Assembly: GCF_003248515.1 (NCBI RefSeq)
Contig: NZ_QFOB01000013.1
Span: 1 to 64,000, forward strand
Source of the DNA: Sphingomonas sp.
Lineage (GTDB): Bacteria > Pseudomonadota > Alphaproteobacteria > Sphingomonadales > Sphingomonadaceae
Length of the DNA stretch: 64,000 bases
Direction: 5' to 3'
Below, in pieces: positions 1 through 7,810 of this stretch (positions are counted from its first letter, which is position 1; each line of letters starts with the position of its first letter). Under the pieces are notes generated by a model that worked only from the letters and a program-made list of their open reading frames with translations, had not been told where the DNA came from and did no database searches. The translations under genes were made by a program, and so were the position numbers.

Positions 1-1
1 C

Positions 2-187
2 GTGGCGCCCGAAGTCTATGTCGCGGTCGGCATCTCCGGCGCCATCCAGCACCTTGCCGGCATGAAGGACTCCAAGACCATCATCGCCATCAACAAGGAT
101 GAGGACGCCCCCATCTTCCAGGTCGCAGACATCGGCCTCGTCGGCGACCTCTTCAAAATCCTCCCAGAACTCACCGGGAAAATTTGA
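2..187 (+). CDS. etfA: Electron transfer flavoprotein subunit alpha, C-terminal end (partial)
   Basis: Only the last 61 codons are in the window; the gene continues to the left. The visible part is the end of the FAD-binding domain of ETF alpha, with the motifs VAVGISGAIQHLAGM and IIAINKDEDAPIF that contact FAD in this family. ETF is a soluble heterodimer (EtfAB) that carries electrons from acyl-CoA and other dehydrogenases to ETF:quinone oxidoreductase. The thioesterase starts nine bases after the stop, so the two may be cotranscribed, fitting an acyl-CoA context. Family call is secure; the start is not visible. Confidence 0.93.
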   Translation: MAPEVYVAVGISGAIQHLAGMKDSKTIIAINKDEDAPIFQVADIGLVGDLFKILPELTGKI

Positions 188-196
188 GGCAAGCCG

Positions 197-619
197 ATGA
201 CCGGTCTGGATGAAATCCGGAAACTGATGGCGGTCGGCAAGCGGCCGCCCATGATGGAACTGCTCGATATCGATCTGATCGAGGCGGATCATGGGCGCGT
301 CGTCTTCGCGGCCACGCCCACGCAGCAGAGCTACAACATCATGGGCATCGTGCACGGCGGCTATGCCGCGACGCTGCTCGATTCCGCATGCGGCGTGGCG
401 GTCAGCGCTGCTGCTGAAAAGCCCGTCACCTGCGTGACGCTGGAATTGAAGGTCGCCTATCACGCGGCGCTCACCGATCAGGTGGGGACGGTGCGGGCGA
501 TCGGGCAGATCGTGTCGATGGGAAGGCGCGTGGCCTATACCGAGGCGAAGCTGGTGGACGCCAACGACAAGCTCTTCGCCTCCGCGACATCGACCCTGCT
601 CATCACCGAACGCCGATAG
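197..619 (+). CDS. PaaI-family hotdog-fold acyl-CoA thioesterase
   Basis: A 140-residue single hotdog domain, the normal length for the PaaI/YbgC-like family, which hydrolyses acyl-CoA or aromatic acyl-CoA thioesters in the cytoplasm. The motif HGGYAATLLDSACG (about residues 53-66) is the characteristic helix start with the active-site acidic residue. The following VTLELKVAYH strand is also typical. It sits between the ETF alpha gene and a PHA-type gene, all on the same strand with short gaps, suggesting a link to acyl-CoA metabolism. The exact substrate cannot be told from the sequence. Confidence 0.88.
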   Translation: MTGLDEIRKLMAVGKRPPMMELLDIDLIEADHGRVVFAATPTQQSYNIMGIVHGGYAATLLDSACGVAVSAAAEKPVTCVTLELKVAYHAALTDQVGTVRAIGQIVSMGRRVAYTEAKLVDANDKLFASATSTLLITERR

Positions 620-640
620 CGAACGCGAAGGACATCGAAC

Positions 641-940
641 GTGGAAATCAGCATCCCCCACGAACTGGGAAAAGCGGAGGCGCGCCGCCGCATCGAGCAG
701 GGGCTGCCGAAGTTGCAGCAGCATATACCGGGCGGCGGATCGATGGAGGCCGAATGGCCTTCCGACTACAGCCTCGCTCTCCTGATCGGCGCGATGGGGC
801 AGAAGATCCCGGTGCGGCTGGACATTGAGGAGGATCATATTCGCGGAGACGTGACCATCCCCATCTTCCTGAAGATGATGTCCGGCCAGGTATCGGAATT
901 CGTGAAGACCAGCGCCGAAAAGATGCTGGCCAAGGCCTGA
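641..940 (+). CDS. Polyhydroxyalkanoic acid system family protein (PHA_gran_rgn-like)
   Basis: A 99-residue protein starting at GTG, 21 bases after the thioesterase stop. It resembles the small family named for polyhydroxyalkanoate granule regions: an N-terminal MEISIPHELGKAEARRRIEQGL helix-forming stretch, a central beta section (YSLALLIGAMGQKIPVRLDI) and a C-terminal helix. Members are common in alphaproteobacteria and their biochemical role is poorly defined. No PHA synthase or phasin is next to it here. The family assignment is by overall pattern, so moderately sure. Confidence 0.7.
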   Translation: MEISIPHELGKAEARRRIEQGLPKLQQHIPGGGSMEAEWPSDYSLALLIGAMGQKIPVRLDIEEDHIRGDVTIPIFLKMMSGQVSEFVKTSAEKMLAKA

Positions 941-969
941 TCGCGCGAGGACGTCCGCTATGGCGCCTG

Positions 970-2424
970 TCAGATCGCGCCGGACCAGCCTCCGCCGAGA
1001 GAGCGGAACGAGGCCACGGCCGCCCGCGCCGATTCCGTGCGCGCCTGGACGAGCGCGTCGCGCGTGGCGAGCAGGCGCGTATCGGCATCGAGCACCTCGA
1101 TCAGACTGACCACGCCGCCCTTGTACGCCGCCATCGAGGATTGCTGCGCGCGGGCGAGCGACGTCTCGCCGCCGGCCAGCATGCGCTGCTGCGCCTCGCG
1201 ATTCACCAGTGCCGAGAAACTGTTCTCCACATCCTCCGATGCGCGGAGCACGGCGAGGCGATAGGCGGCGAGCGCCTCGGCATTGCGGCCGCGCGCGGAC
1301 TTTATCTCGGCATCGACGCGGCCGAAATCGAACAGCCGCCAGCGCAGGCCGGCAACGCCCTGCGCCTGCGTGGCCGCGCCCGTGAAGAGGGCGCCCGGCC
1401 CGGTCGCCGCCGTGCCGATCAGCCCGGTGAGCGACAATTTGGGAAAATATTCGGAGATGGCCGCTCCGATCCGGGCATTGGAAGCGGCGAGGCGGCGCTC
1501 GGCGACGATCAGATCCGGCCGGCGGCGGAGTAGATCGGCGGGGCTGCCTATGTCCGCCATGGCGGGGGGCGCTGGGATGGCGGAAGGCTGGGACAGGCGC
1601 GCGCGATAGGTGCCCGGCTGCGCACCCATCAGTACGTCCAGCGCATTCAACGCGCCATCCAGAGCGATGGTGAGCGTGGGTACCGTGCCCTGCACCTGCG
1701 CGAGCACGCCTTCCGCCTGCCGCAATTGCAGCTCGGCGGCGACACCCTTGCGATATTGCAGGCCGATCGTATCGACCAGCTTCTGCTGGGTCGCGACCTG
1801 ATCGGTGGCGACGGCCAGCCGCGCCTGAAGACCCCGGATCATGATGTAGGTATCCGCCACCTGCGCCGCGACGGACAGGCGCGCGGCGGCGACGCCGGCC
1901 TGCGATGCCTGATAGTCGGCTGCCGCCGCCTCGCGATCGCGGCGCAGGCCGCCGAACAGATCGATCTCCCAGCTCGCGCCGAGATCGGCCTCATAGCTTT
2001 CCTGATTGCGGTTCGTGCCGAAGGCCGCGAGCTGGCGGCCCTGCAACGTCTCTCCCGAGAGGCGGAGTGCGGCGGCCGAGCCTGAAACGGTGCCCGAGGG
2101 AAGCAGGGCGGCATCGGCGGCGTGAAGCCCGGCGCGGGCTTGCGTCACGCGGGCGACGGCCTGCGCGATATCCAGATTCTGTTCGAGCGCATGGGCGACG
2201 AGATCCGTCATCACCGGATCGCCGAAGGAAGCCCACCAGGCGGACGCGGAGACGGGCGCCGGCGCGCTCACCACCGCTGTGGCGGGTGCGCGCCCGGCGA
2301 CGGCGGCCGCGCCCATGAAGGACGTGGGAGCGGCGAGTGTGGGGCGACGATAATCGGGGCCTACCGTGCAGCCGGCCAGCGCCGCAGAGGCGAGGAGCAG
2401 GGTGAAGGAGCCGGAAAAGCGCAT
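970..2424 (-). CDS. RND efflux outer-membrane lipoprotein, NodT/OprM family
   Basis: The outer-membrane channel of a tripartite efflux pump, 484 residues. The start at 2424 gives a clean lipoprotein signal, MRFSGSFTLLLASAALAGC, with the lipidated Cys followed by TVGPDYRRP, the hallmark N-terminus of the NodT group; the frame stays open 16 codons upstream but that would spoil the signal. The two TolC-like repeats contain typical motifs such as SWEIDLFGGLRRDREAA and LLRRRPDLIVAERRLAASNARIG. It diverges from the TetR gene, while adaptor and pump lie beyond that gene on the other strand. A candidate operator overlaps its promoter. Confidence 0.93.
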   Translation of the reverse strand: MRFSGSFTLLLASAALAGCTVGPDYRRPTLAAPTSFMGAAAVAGRAPATAVVSAPAPVSASAWWASFGDPVMTDLVAHALEQNLDIAQAVARVTQARAGLHAADAALLPSGTVSGSAAALRLSGETLQGRQLAAFGTNRNQESYEADLGASWEIDLFGGLRRDREAAAADYQASQAGVAAARLSVAAQVADTYIMIRGLQARLAVATDQVATQQKLVDTIGLQYRKGVAAELQLRQAEGVLAQVQGTVPTLTIALDGALNALDVLMGAQPGTYRARLSQPSAIPAPPAMADIGSPADLLRRRPDLIVAERRLAASNARIGAAISEYFPKLSLTGLIGTAATGPGALFTGAATQAQGVAGLRWRLFDFGRVDAEIKSARGRNAEALAAYRLAVLRASEDVENSFSALVNREAQQRMLAGGETSLARAQQSSMAAYKGGVVSLIEVLDADTRLLATRDALVQARTESARAAVASFRSLGGGWSGAI

Positions 2425-2458
2425 GGTGACCTCGACGTCGAGCAGGATGTGACCGATA

Positions 2459-2482
2459 TACATTATGGTCACTCGTTGTCAA
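2459..2482 (-). promoter_or_regulatory. Candidate promoter and TetR half-operator for the outer-membrane factor gene
   Basis: Read on the minus strand there is TTGACA at 2482-2477 followed after 16 bases by TATATC, a plausible sigma-70-type promoter 35-60 bases upstream of the outer-membrane gene. The spacer begins with CGAGTGACC (2475-2467), which differs from the arms of the inverted repeat upstream of the adaptor gene (CGAGTGACT) by one base. Binding by the neighbouring TetR protein is inference. Confidence 0.5.
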
Positions 2483-2511
2483 TTCGTGGATCAGCCTCTA
2501 TGTGGGTTGCC

Positions 2512-3132
2512 ATGAGCGTACTCAAAGTCAGCAAAGGCGCCGGCCAACGCGGCCCCGCCGATCACGGCATCCGCGATCAGATCATCGAGGCGGCGGACGA
2601 GCATTTCAGCCATTATGGCTATGGCAAGACGACGGTGGCGGATCTCGCCAAGCAGATCGGCTTCTCCAAGGCCTACATCTACAAGTTTTTCGATTCGAAG
2701 CAGGCGATCGGCGAGGCGATCTGCGCGCGCTGCCTGGGCGGGATCATGGAGGCGGTCGAGGAATCGGTGGCCGGCGGAAAGAGTGCGACGGATAAAATCC
2801 GTAGATTGTTCAATACGATATCGGCATTGAGCGCCGAATTGTTCTTCAATGATCGCAAGCTCTATGACATCGCTACTTATTCCTGCGCCGAGCACTGGCC
2901 CTCATCGGAAGCCTATATCGCCCGAGTGGAGGAGATGGTTGCCGAACTCATCCGCGAGGGGCGCGAGGGCGGCGAATTCGAGCGCAAGACGCCGATCGAC
3001 GAGGCCGCGCGCGCGATCATGATGGCCTTCCAGCCGTTCATGAACCCGATGATGCTGCAATATAATCTGGATGCCGTGCCCGAGGGCGCGAACGAGGTGG
3101 TGAGCCTGATCCTGCGGAGCCTGGCTCCATAA
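2512..3132 (+). CDS. TetR/AcrR-family transcriptional regulator of the efflux operon
   Basis: A 206-residue repressor. The N-terminal helix-turn-helix domain covers about residues 15-65, with the family pattern IRDQIIEAADEHFSHYGYGKTTVADLAKQIGFSKAYIYKFFDSK; the remainder is the variable ligand-binding helical domain. I chose ATG 2512 (MSVLKV); ATG 2500 in frame would add four residues, and the open frame further upstream overlaps the divergent gene. It lies between the outer-membrane factor (minus) and the adaptor-pump pair (plus), the standard place for a local repressor. Conserved inverted repeats at both flanking promoters support this. Confidence 0.9.
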   Translation: MSVLKVSKGAGQRGPADHGIRDQIIEAADEHFSHYGYGKTTVADLAKQIGFSKAYIYKFFDSKQAIGEAICARCLGGIMEAVEESVAGGKSATDKIRRLFNTISALSAELFFNDRKLYDIATYSCAEHWPSSEAYIARVEEMVAELIREGREGGEFERKTPIDEAARAIMMAFQPFMNPMMLQYNLDAVPEGANEVVSLILRSLAP

Positions 3133-3139
3133 AAAGTTA

Positions 3140-3179
3140 CGAGTGACTAGTTGACACAAGAGTCACTCGTCTTCATTTG
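3140..3179 (+). promoter_or_regulatory. Adaptor-pump promoter with perfect inverted-repeat operator
   Basis: CGAGTGACT (3140-3148) and AGTCACTCG (3161-3169) are perfect reverse complements separated by 12 bases. Between the arms lies TTGACA (3151-3156); a -10-like CATTTG follows 17 bases later (3174-3179). The right arm therefore falls inside the spacer of the likely promoter of the adaptor gene (ATG 3208). A repressor bound here would block polymerase. A related half-site occurs at 2467-2475 at the divergent promoter. Confidence 0.6.
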
Positions 3180-3207
3180 AGCGCGACCCAGCAAAGGGAC
3201 GCGACTC

Positions 3208-4305
3208 ATGGCACGCTCGTTCACTCCTGTTCCGATCCGGTTTCTGGGCGCCTCGTCGCTCGCGCTCTCCCTGGCCATCGCCGGTTGCGCGAAGGCGCCG
3301 GCGGATCCGCGCGTCGGCGCGCCGCTCGTCCGCGTGGCGACAGCAGGCGGCTCGGCGGAGGCGACGCAGGATTATACGGGAGTGGTTTCCGCCCGCGTCC
3401 AGAGCGATCTGGGCTTCCGTGTTTCCGGCAAGATCGTCGAGCGGCTCGTGGATGCGGGGCAGAAGGTCCGTCGCGGCCAGCCCCTGATGCGGATCGACCG
3501 GACGGACCTCGCGCTCGCGACGGTCGCGCAGGCCGGCGTGGTCGAGGCGGCCCGCGCCCGCGCGTTGCAGGCGGCCGCCGACGAGGCGCGCTATCGCGAT
3601 CTGGTGGCGGCGGGCGCCGTCTCGGCCTCGGCCTACGATCAGGCGAAGGCGGCCGCCGATGCGGCGCAAGCGCAGCTGGACGCGGCCCGGGCGCAGGCCG
3701 GCGTCGCGCGTAACGAGGCCAGCTATTCCCTGCTCGTGGCGGATGCGGACGGCATCGTCGTAGAGACGCTGGCCGAGCCGGGGCAGGTCGTCACTGCGGG
3801 GCAGACGGTGGTGCGGCTCGCCCGCTCCGGCCCACGCGAGGCGACGATCAACCTGCCCGAGACAATCCGCCCCGCGATCGGATCCACCGCCACCGCGGCG
3901 ATCTTCAACACGCCCGGCTCGGGCACGGCGCGCCTGCGCCAGCTTTCCAACGCCGCCGATCCGCTGACCCGCACCTATGAGGCGCGCTATGTGCTGGAAG
4001 GGCCGGCCGCTGCCGCGCCGCTGGGCGCCACTGTCACGATCCGCCTCGCGCTGGCCAGGGCCGGCACGGAGATGCAGGTGCCGCTTTCGGCGCTCTACGA
4101 TAATGGCAAGGGGCCGGGCGTCTGGGTGGTCCAGGGTTCGCCCCGCAAGGTGGAATGGCGCGCGGTTCAGATCGTCCGCGTGGGCGAGGAGGCTGCGACG
4201 ATCAGCGGCGGCCTCCATCCCGGCGAGCGCTTCGTCTCGCTAGGCGCGCACCTGCTTCATCCGGGCGAGGCGGTGCGGGTTTCCGAACAGGTCGCTTCGC
4301 GATGA
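3208..4305 (+). CDS. RND efflux periplasmic adaptor (membrane fusion protein)
   Basis: A 365-residue HlyD/AcrA-type adaptor joining the inner-membrane pump to the outer-membrane channel. The N-terminus is a lipoprotein signal ending in AIAGCAKAP, so it should be anchored to the inner membrane. A lipoyl-like half motif (GFRVSGKIVERLVDAGQKVRRGQPL, in pieces), a long Ala-rich alpha-hairpin (about residues 105-170) and the second half (ADADGIVVETLAEPGQVV) follow in order, then beta-barrel and membrane-proximal domains. Its stop overlaps the pump start as ATGA, so the two are translationally coupled. Confidence 0.94.
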   Translation: MARSFTPVPIRFLGASSLALSLAIAGCAKAPADPRVGAPLVRVATAGGSAEATQDYTGVVSARVQSDLGFRVSGKIVERLVDAGQKVRRGQPLMRIDRTDLALATVAQAGVVEAARARALQAAADEARYRDLVAAGAVSASAYDQAKAAADAAQAQLDAARAQAGVARNEASYSLLVADADGIVVETLAEPGQVVTAGQTVVRLARSGPREATINLPETIRPAIGSTATAAIFNTPGSGTARLRQLSNAADPLTRTYEARYVLEGPAAAAPLGATVTIRLALARAGTEMQVPLSALYDNGKGPGVWVVQGSPRKVEWRAVQIVRVGEEAATISGGLHPGERFVSLGAHLLHPGEAVRVSEQVASR

Positions 4306-7300
4306 GCGGCTTCAATCTCTCCGCGCTGGCGGTGCGGGAACGCGCCGTCACCCTGTTTCTCATCATCGCCATTTCAGCGGCAGGCCTGTTCGCCTTCCTG
4401 AATCTTGGCCGCGCCGAGGATCCAAGCTTCACGATCAAGGCGATGACCTTCGTCACCACCTGGCCCGGCGCCACCGCGCAGGAAATGCAGGATCAGGTGG
4501 CCGAACCGCTCGAAAAGCGGATGCAGGAACTGAAATGGTATGACCGGAGCGAGACCTTCACGCGCCCCGGGCTCGCCTTCACCACCGTCACGCTGAAGGA
4601 TCCGACGCCGCCCGCCGAAGTGCCCGAGGAATTTTACCAGGCGCGCAAGAAGCTGGGCGACGAGGCGGCCAGGCTGCCCCAGGGCGTGCAGGGCCCCTTC
4701 ATCAACGACGAATATGGCGATGTCACCTTCGCGCTGTATGCCCTGAAGGCGAAGGGCGAGCCGCAGCGCCTGCTGGTGCGCGAGGCGGAGCAGTTGCGCC
4801 AGCGCCTGCTGCATGTGCCGGGCGTGAAGAAGGTCAACATCATCGGCGAGCGGCCGGAGCGCATCTACGTCGAATTCTCCTATGCCCGCCTCGCCAATCT
4901 GGGCGTTTCGGCGCGGGACGTGTTCGCCGCGCTCAACGATCGCAACATGCTCACGCCCGCCGGATCGATCGATACGAACGGGCCGCAGGTGCAGGTACGC
5001 CTGGATGGCGCGCTGGACGATCTGAGCAAGATCAGGGACACGCCGATCGTCGCCAACGGCCGCACCCTGAAGCTCTCCGACATTGCGGAGGTGAAGCGCG
5101 GCTATGAAGATCCCGCCACCTTCCTGATCCGCAACGATGGCGAGCCCGCGCTGATCCTCGGCGTGGTGATGAAGGAGCGTTATAACGGCCTCCAGCTCGG
5201 CAAGGATCTGGAGAAGGAGGCATCCGCCATCTCGTCCGGGATGCCGCTCGGGCTGAGCTTCACCAAGGTCACGGATCAGGCGGTCAACATCGCCGAGGCC
5301 TATGACGAATTCATGCTGAAATTCTTCGTCGCGCTGGCGGTGGTGATCGCGGTGAGCCTCATCAGCCTCGGCTGGCGGACGGGCATCGTCGTCGCGATGG
5401 CCGTGCCGCTGACGCTGGCGGGCGTGTTCGTCATCATGCTGGCGACGGGCCGCGATTTCGATCGCATCACCCTGGGCGCGCTGATCCTTTCGCTCGGCCT
5501 TCTCGTGGACGATGCGATCATCATCATCGAGACGATCGTGGTGAAGATGGAGGAGGGCTATGATCGCATCCGTGCGGCCACCTATGCCTGGGGGCATACG
5601 GCGGCGCCGATGCTGGCCGGCACGCTCGTCACCACGATCGGGCTGATGCCGGTCGGCTTCGCGAAATCCAGCGCGGGCGAATATGCGGGCAACATCTTCT
5701 GGGTGGTCGGCTTCGCGCTTTTGACCTCGTGGGTCGTGGCGGTGGTGTTCACGCCCTATCTCGGCGTGAAGCTGCTGCCGGATATCGCGAGGGTTGAGGG
5801 CGGCCACACCGCCATCTACGGCACACCGCGCTACGAGCGGCTGCGCGCCGGGATCAGCTGGATGGTCGACAACAAGAGGAAGGTGGCGTTCACCGTCGTC
5901 GGCCTCTTCTTCGCGGCCATCTTCCTGATGGGCTTCGTGAAGCAGCAATTCTTCCCGATCTCCGACCGGCCGGAGGTGCTGGTGGAGGTGCAGATGCCCG
6001 AGGGCACGAGCATCGAGGCGACGAACGCTGCGACGAAAAAGATGGAGAGCTGGCTCCGTAAGCAGCCGGAATCGAAGATCGTCACCGCTTATGTGGGGCA
6101 GGGGGCGCCGCGCTTCTTCCTCGCGATGGCGCCGGAACTGCCGGATCCCTCCTTCGCCAAGATCGTGATCCTGACGCCGGATGAAAAATCGCGCGAGGCA
6201 CTGAAGCATCGTGTGCGCGAGGTGGCGGCCGAGGGCCTTGTCCCCGGCGCCCGCATCCGCGCGACGCAGATCGTGTTCGGGCCTTATTCGCCCTTCCCGG
6301 TGGCCTTCCGCGTGATGGGGCCGGATGAGGGCAAGGTGCGCGAGATCGCCGGCCAGGTGCGGGCGGTGATGCTGAAGAACCCCAATATGCGGCAGGTGAA
6401 TACCGACTGGGGTGAGCGGGTGCCGACCGTGCATTTCGTGCTGGATCAGGATCGGCTGCGCGCGATCGGCCTCAGCTCGCACGATGCATCCCAGCAGCTG
6501 CAATTCCTGCTGACAGGCGTGCCGGTGACGCAGGTGCGCGAGGATATACGCTCGGTGGAGGTGGTTGCCCGCAGCGCCGGCAATGATCGCCTCGACCCCG
6601 CGAAGCTGGGTGCGTTCACGCTGACCGGAAGCGCCGGCCAGCGCGTGCCGCTCGACCAGATCGGCAAGGCCGTGGTGCAGATGGAGGATCCGATCCTGCG
6701 CCGCCGCGATCGCTATACGACGATCGCGGTGCGCGGCGACATCGGGGAACAGGTGCAGCCGCCGGACATCTCGAACCAGATCATCAAGGCGATCCAGCCG
6801 ATCGCCGCGTCGCTGCCGGCCGGCTACAAGATCGAGACGGCGGCCGCGCTGGAGGAATCGGCCAAGGCGAATGTCGCGCTGGCCAAGGTCTTCCCGCTGA
6901 TGATCATCCTGATGATGGTGGTGGTGATCTTCCAGGTCCGCTCGCTTTCCGGCATGGCGATGGTCCTGCTCACGGCCCCGCTGGCGCTGGTGGGCGTGGC
7001 ACCGACATTGCTGATCTTCAACCAGCCGTTCGGCTTCAACGCCATCCTCGCGATGATCGCGCTCGCCGGGATCATCATGCGCAACACCCTGATCCTGATC
7101 GGCCAGATCCACCAGAATGAGGCGGACGGGCTGGATCCCTATCATGCGGTGGTCGAGGCGACGGTGCAGCGGGCGCGGCCGGTGATCCTCACCGCGCTGG
7201 CGGCGGTGCTGGCCTTCATTCCGCTGACCTTTTCGGTCTTCTGGGGATCGCTGGCCTTCACGCTGATCGGCGGCACGATCGGCGGCACCGCGCTGACGCT

Positions 7301-7388
7301 GATCTTTCTGCCCGCGCTCTATGCGATCTGGTACCGGATCAAGCCACGCGAGGGCGCCGCGCCGGCCGCTCTCCAGCCGCAGGCGTGA
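4302..7388 (+). CDS. RND efflux transporter permease subunit
   Basis: A 1028-residue inner-membrane proton/drug antiporter of the AcrB superfamily, full length. Twelve membrane segments are expected; visible ones include VTLFLIIAISAAGLFAF at the N-terminus and a block near residues 340-540. The proton-relay Asp pair is present in LGLLVDDAIIIIE. Two large periplasmic loops separate the two repeats, and the last repeat has the usual GIIMRNTLILIGQI segment. The frame is open upstream, but ATG 4302 overlaps the adaptor stop and gives the standard N-terminus. Substrate specificity cannot be inferred. Confidence 0.95.
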   Translation: MSGFNLSALAVRERAVTLFLIIAISAAGLFAFLNLGRAEDPSFTIKAMTFVTTWPGATAQEMQDQVAEPLEKRMQELKWYDRSETFTRPGLAFTTVTLKDPTPPAEVPEEFYQARKKLGDEAARLPQGVQGPFINDEYGDVTFALYALKAKGEPQRLLVREAEQLRQRLLHVPGVKKVNIIGERPERIYVEFSYARLANLGVSARDVFAALNDRNMLTPAGSIDTNGPQVQVRLDGALDDLSKIRDTPIVANGRTLKLSDIAEVKRGYEDPATFLIRNDGEPALILGVVMKERYNGLQLGKDLEKEASAISSGMPLGLSFTKVTDQAVNIAEAYDEFMLKFFVALAVVIAVSLISLGWRTGIVVAMAVPLTLAGVFVIMLATGRDFDRITLGALILSLGLLVDDAIIIIETIVVKMEEGYDRIRAATYAWGHTAAPMLAGTLVTTIGLMPVGFAKSSAGEYAGNIFWVVGFALLTSWVVAVVFTPYLGVKLLPDIARVEGGHTAIYGTPRYERLRAGISWMVDNKRKVAFTVVGLFFAAIFLMGFVKQQFFPISDRPEVLVEVQMPEGTSIEATNAATKKMESWLRKQPESKIVTAYVGQGAPRFFLAMAPELPDPSFAKIVILTPDEKSREALKHRVREVAAEGLVPGARIRATQIVFGPYSPFPVAFRVMGPDEGKVREIAGQVRAVMLKNPNMRQVNTDWGERVPTVHFVLDQDRLRAIGLSSHDASQQLQFLLTGVPVTQVREDIRSVEVVARSAGNDRLDPAKLGAFTLTGSAGQRVPLDQIGKAVVQMEDPILRRRDRYTTIAVRGDIGEQVQPPDISNQIIKAIQPIAASLPAGYKIETAAALEESAKANVALAKVFPLMIILMMVVVIFQVRSLSGMAMVLLTAPLALVGVAPTLLIFNQPFGFNAILAMIALAGIIMRNTLILIGQIHQNEADGLDPYHAVVEATVQRARPVILTALAAVLAFIPLTFSVFWGSLAFTLIGGTIGGTALTLIFLPALYAIWYRIKPREGAAPAALQPQA

Positions 7389-7395
7389 TGATCGC

Positions 7396-7428
7396 GATCC
7401 GGCGCGCCTTCCTTTCGTGCGCCGGATC
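7396..7428 (+). terminator. Perfect 10-bp hairpin after the RND pump gene
   Basis: GATCCGGCGC (7396-7405) and GCGCCGGATC (7419-7428) are perfect reverse complements with a 13-base loop, eight bases after the pump stop. There is no T-run, so it is either a weak intrinsic terminator or an mRNA 3' stabilising stem. Confidence 0.45.
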
Positions 7429-7555
7429 AGCCACGCGACGGACGGTTTCATCCGGCCGCGGATCCCGGATTTCCGGGTGCGACGGATCGAAACCTGCCCT
7501 ATGATGCCGCCGTCCCGTTCCGGGGCATTTCCGCCGCTGCCGCCGAGGAAGATGC

Positions 7556-7771
7556 ATGATACCCACGCCGGACTGGGACGAGATATGCACGCTCACGCAA
7601 ACCGGAGGCGAGGACCGGCAGGGGCCGCTGGCCGAACTCGTCCTGTTCGCGACGCGCGACGAACTGGAGGATCGCCCCTCCTATCTGCTCGTCTCGGAGT
7701 CGCTGGGCGAGGTGGATAATGAGCAGCTGGAATGGCTGCGCCGTCGCCCCGATTTTCCGCTGATGGCCTGA
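7556..7771 (+). CDS. Small hypothetical protein
   Basis: A 71-residue open frame with a good ribosome-binding site (GAGGAA seven bases before ATG) and strongly GC-biased third positions like its neighbours. The product is acidic (several Asp/Glu clusters, e.g. GEDRQGPLAEL, VSESLGEVDNEQLEWL), with no signal peptide or membrane segment. It ends 39 bases before the RNase R start and may share its transcript. I do not recognise the family, and no function is proposed. Confidence 0.55.
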   Translation: MIPTPDWDEICTLTQTGGEDRQGPLAELVLFATRDELEDRPSYLLVSESLGEVDNEQLEWLRRRPDFPLMA

Positions 7772-7810
7772 ACCGGGGACAAAGCCCGCAAACGCCCTTA
7801 TGGATGGGCG

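Noticed and set aside
2122..2511. Longer upstream start for the TetR protein
   Set aside because: The extra 126 residues overlap the divergent outer-membrane gene antisense and include its promoter; the TetR fold begins after ATG 2512.
4374..7451. A 1025-codon open frame on the minus strand opposite the RND pump gene
   Set aside because: It is antisense to a complete, well-conserved pump gene. Its translation is rich in Arg, His, Asp and Gln without any domain, as expected for the reverse frame of GC-rich coding DNA.
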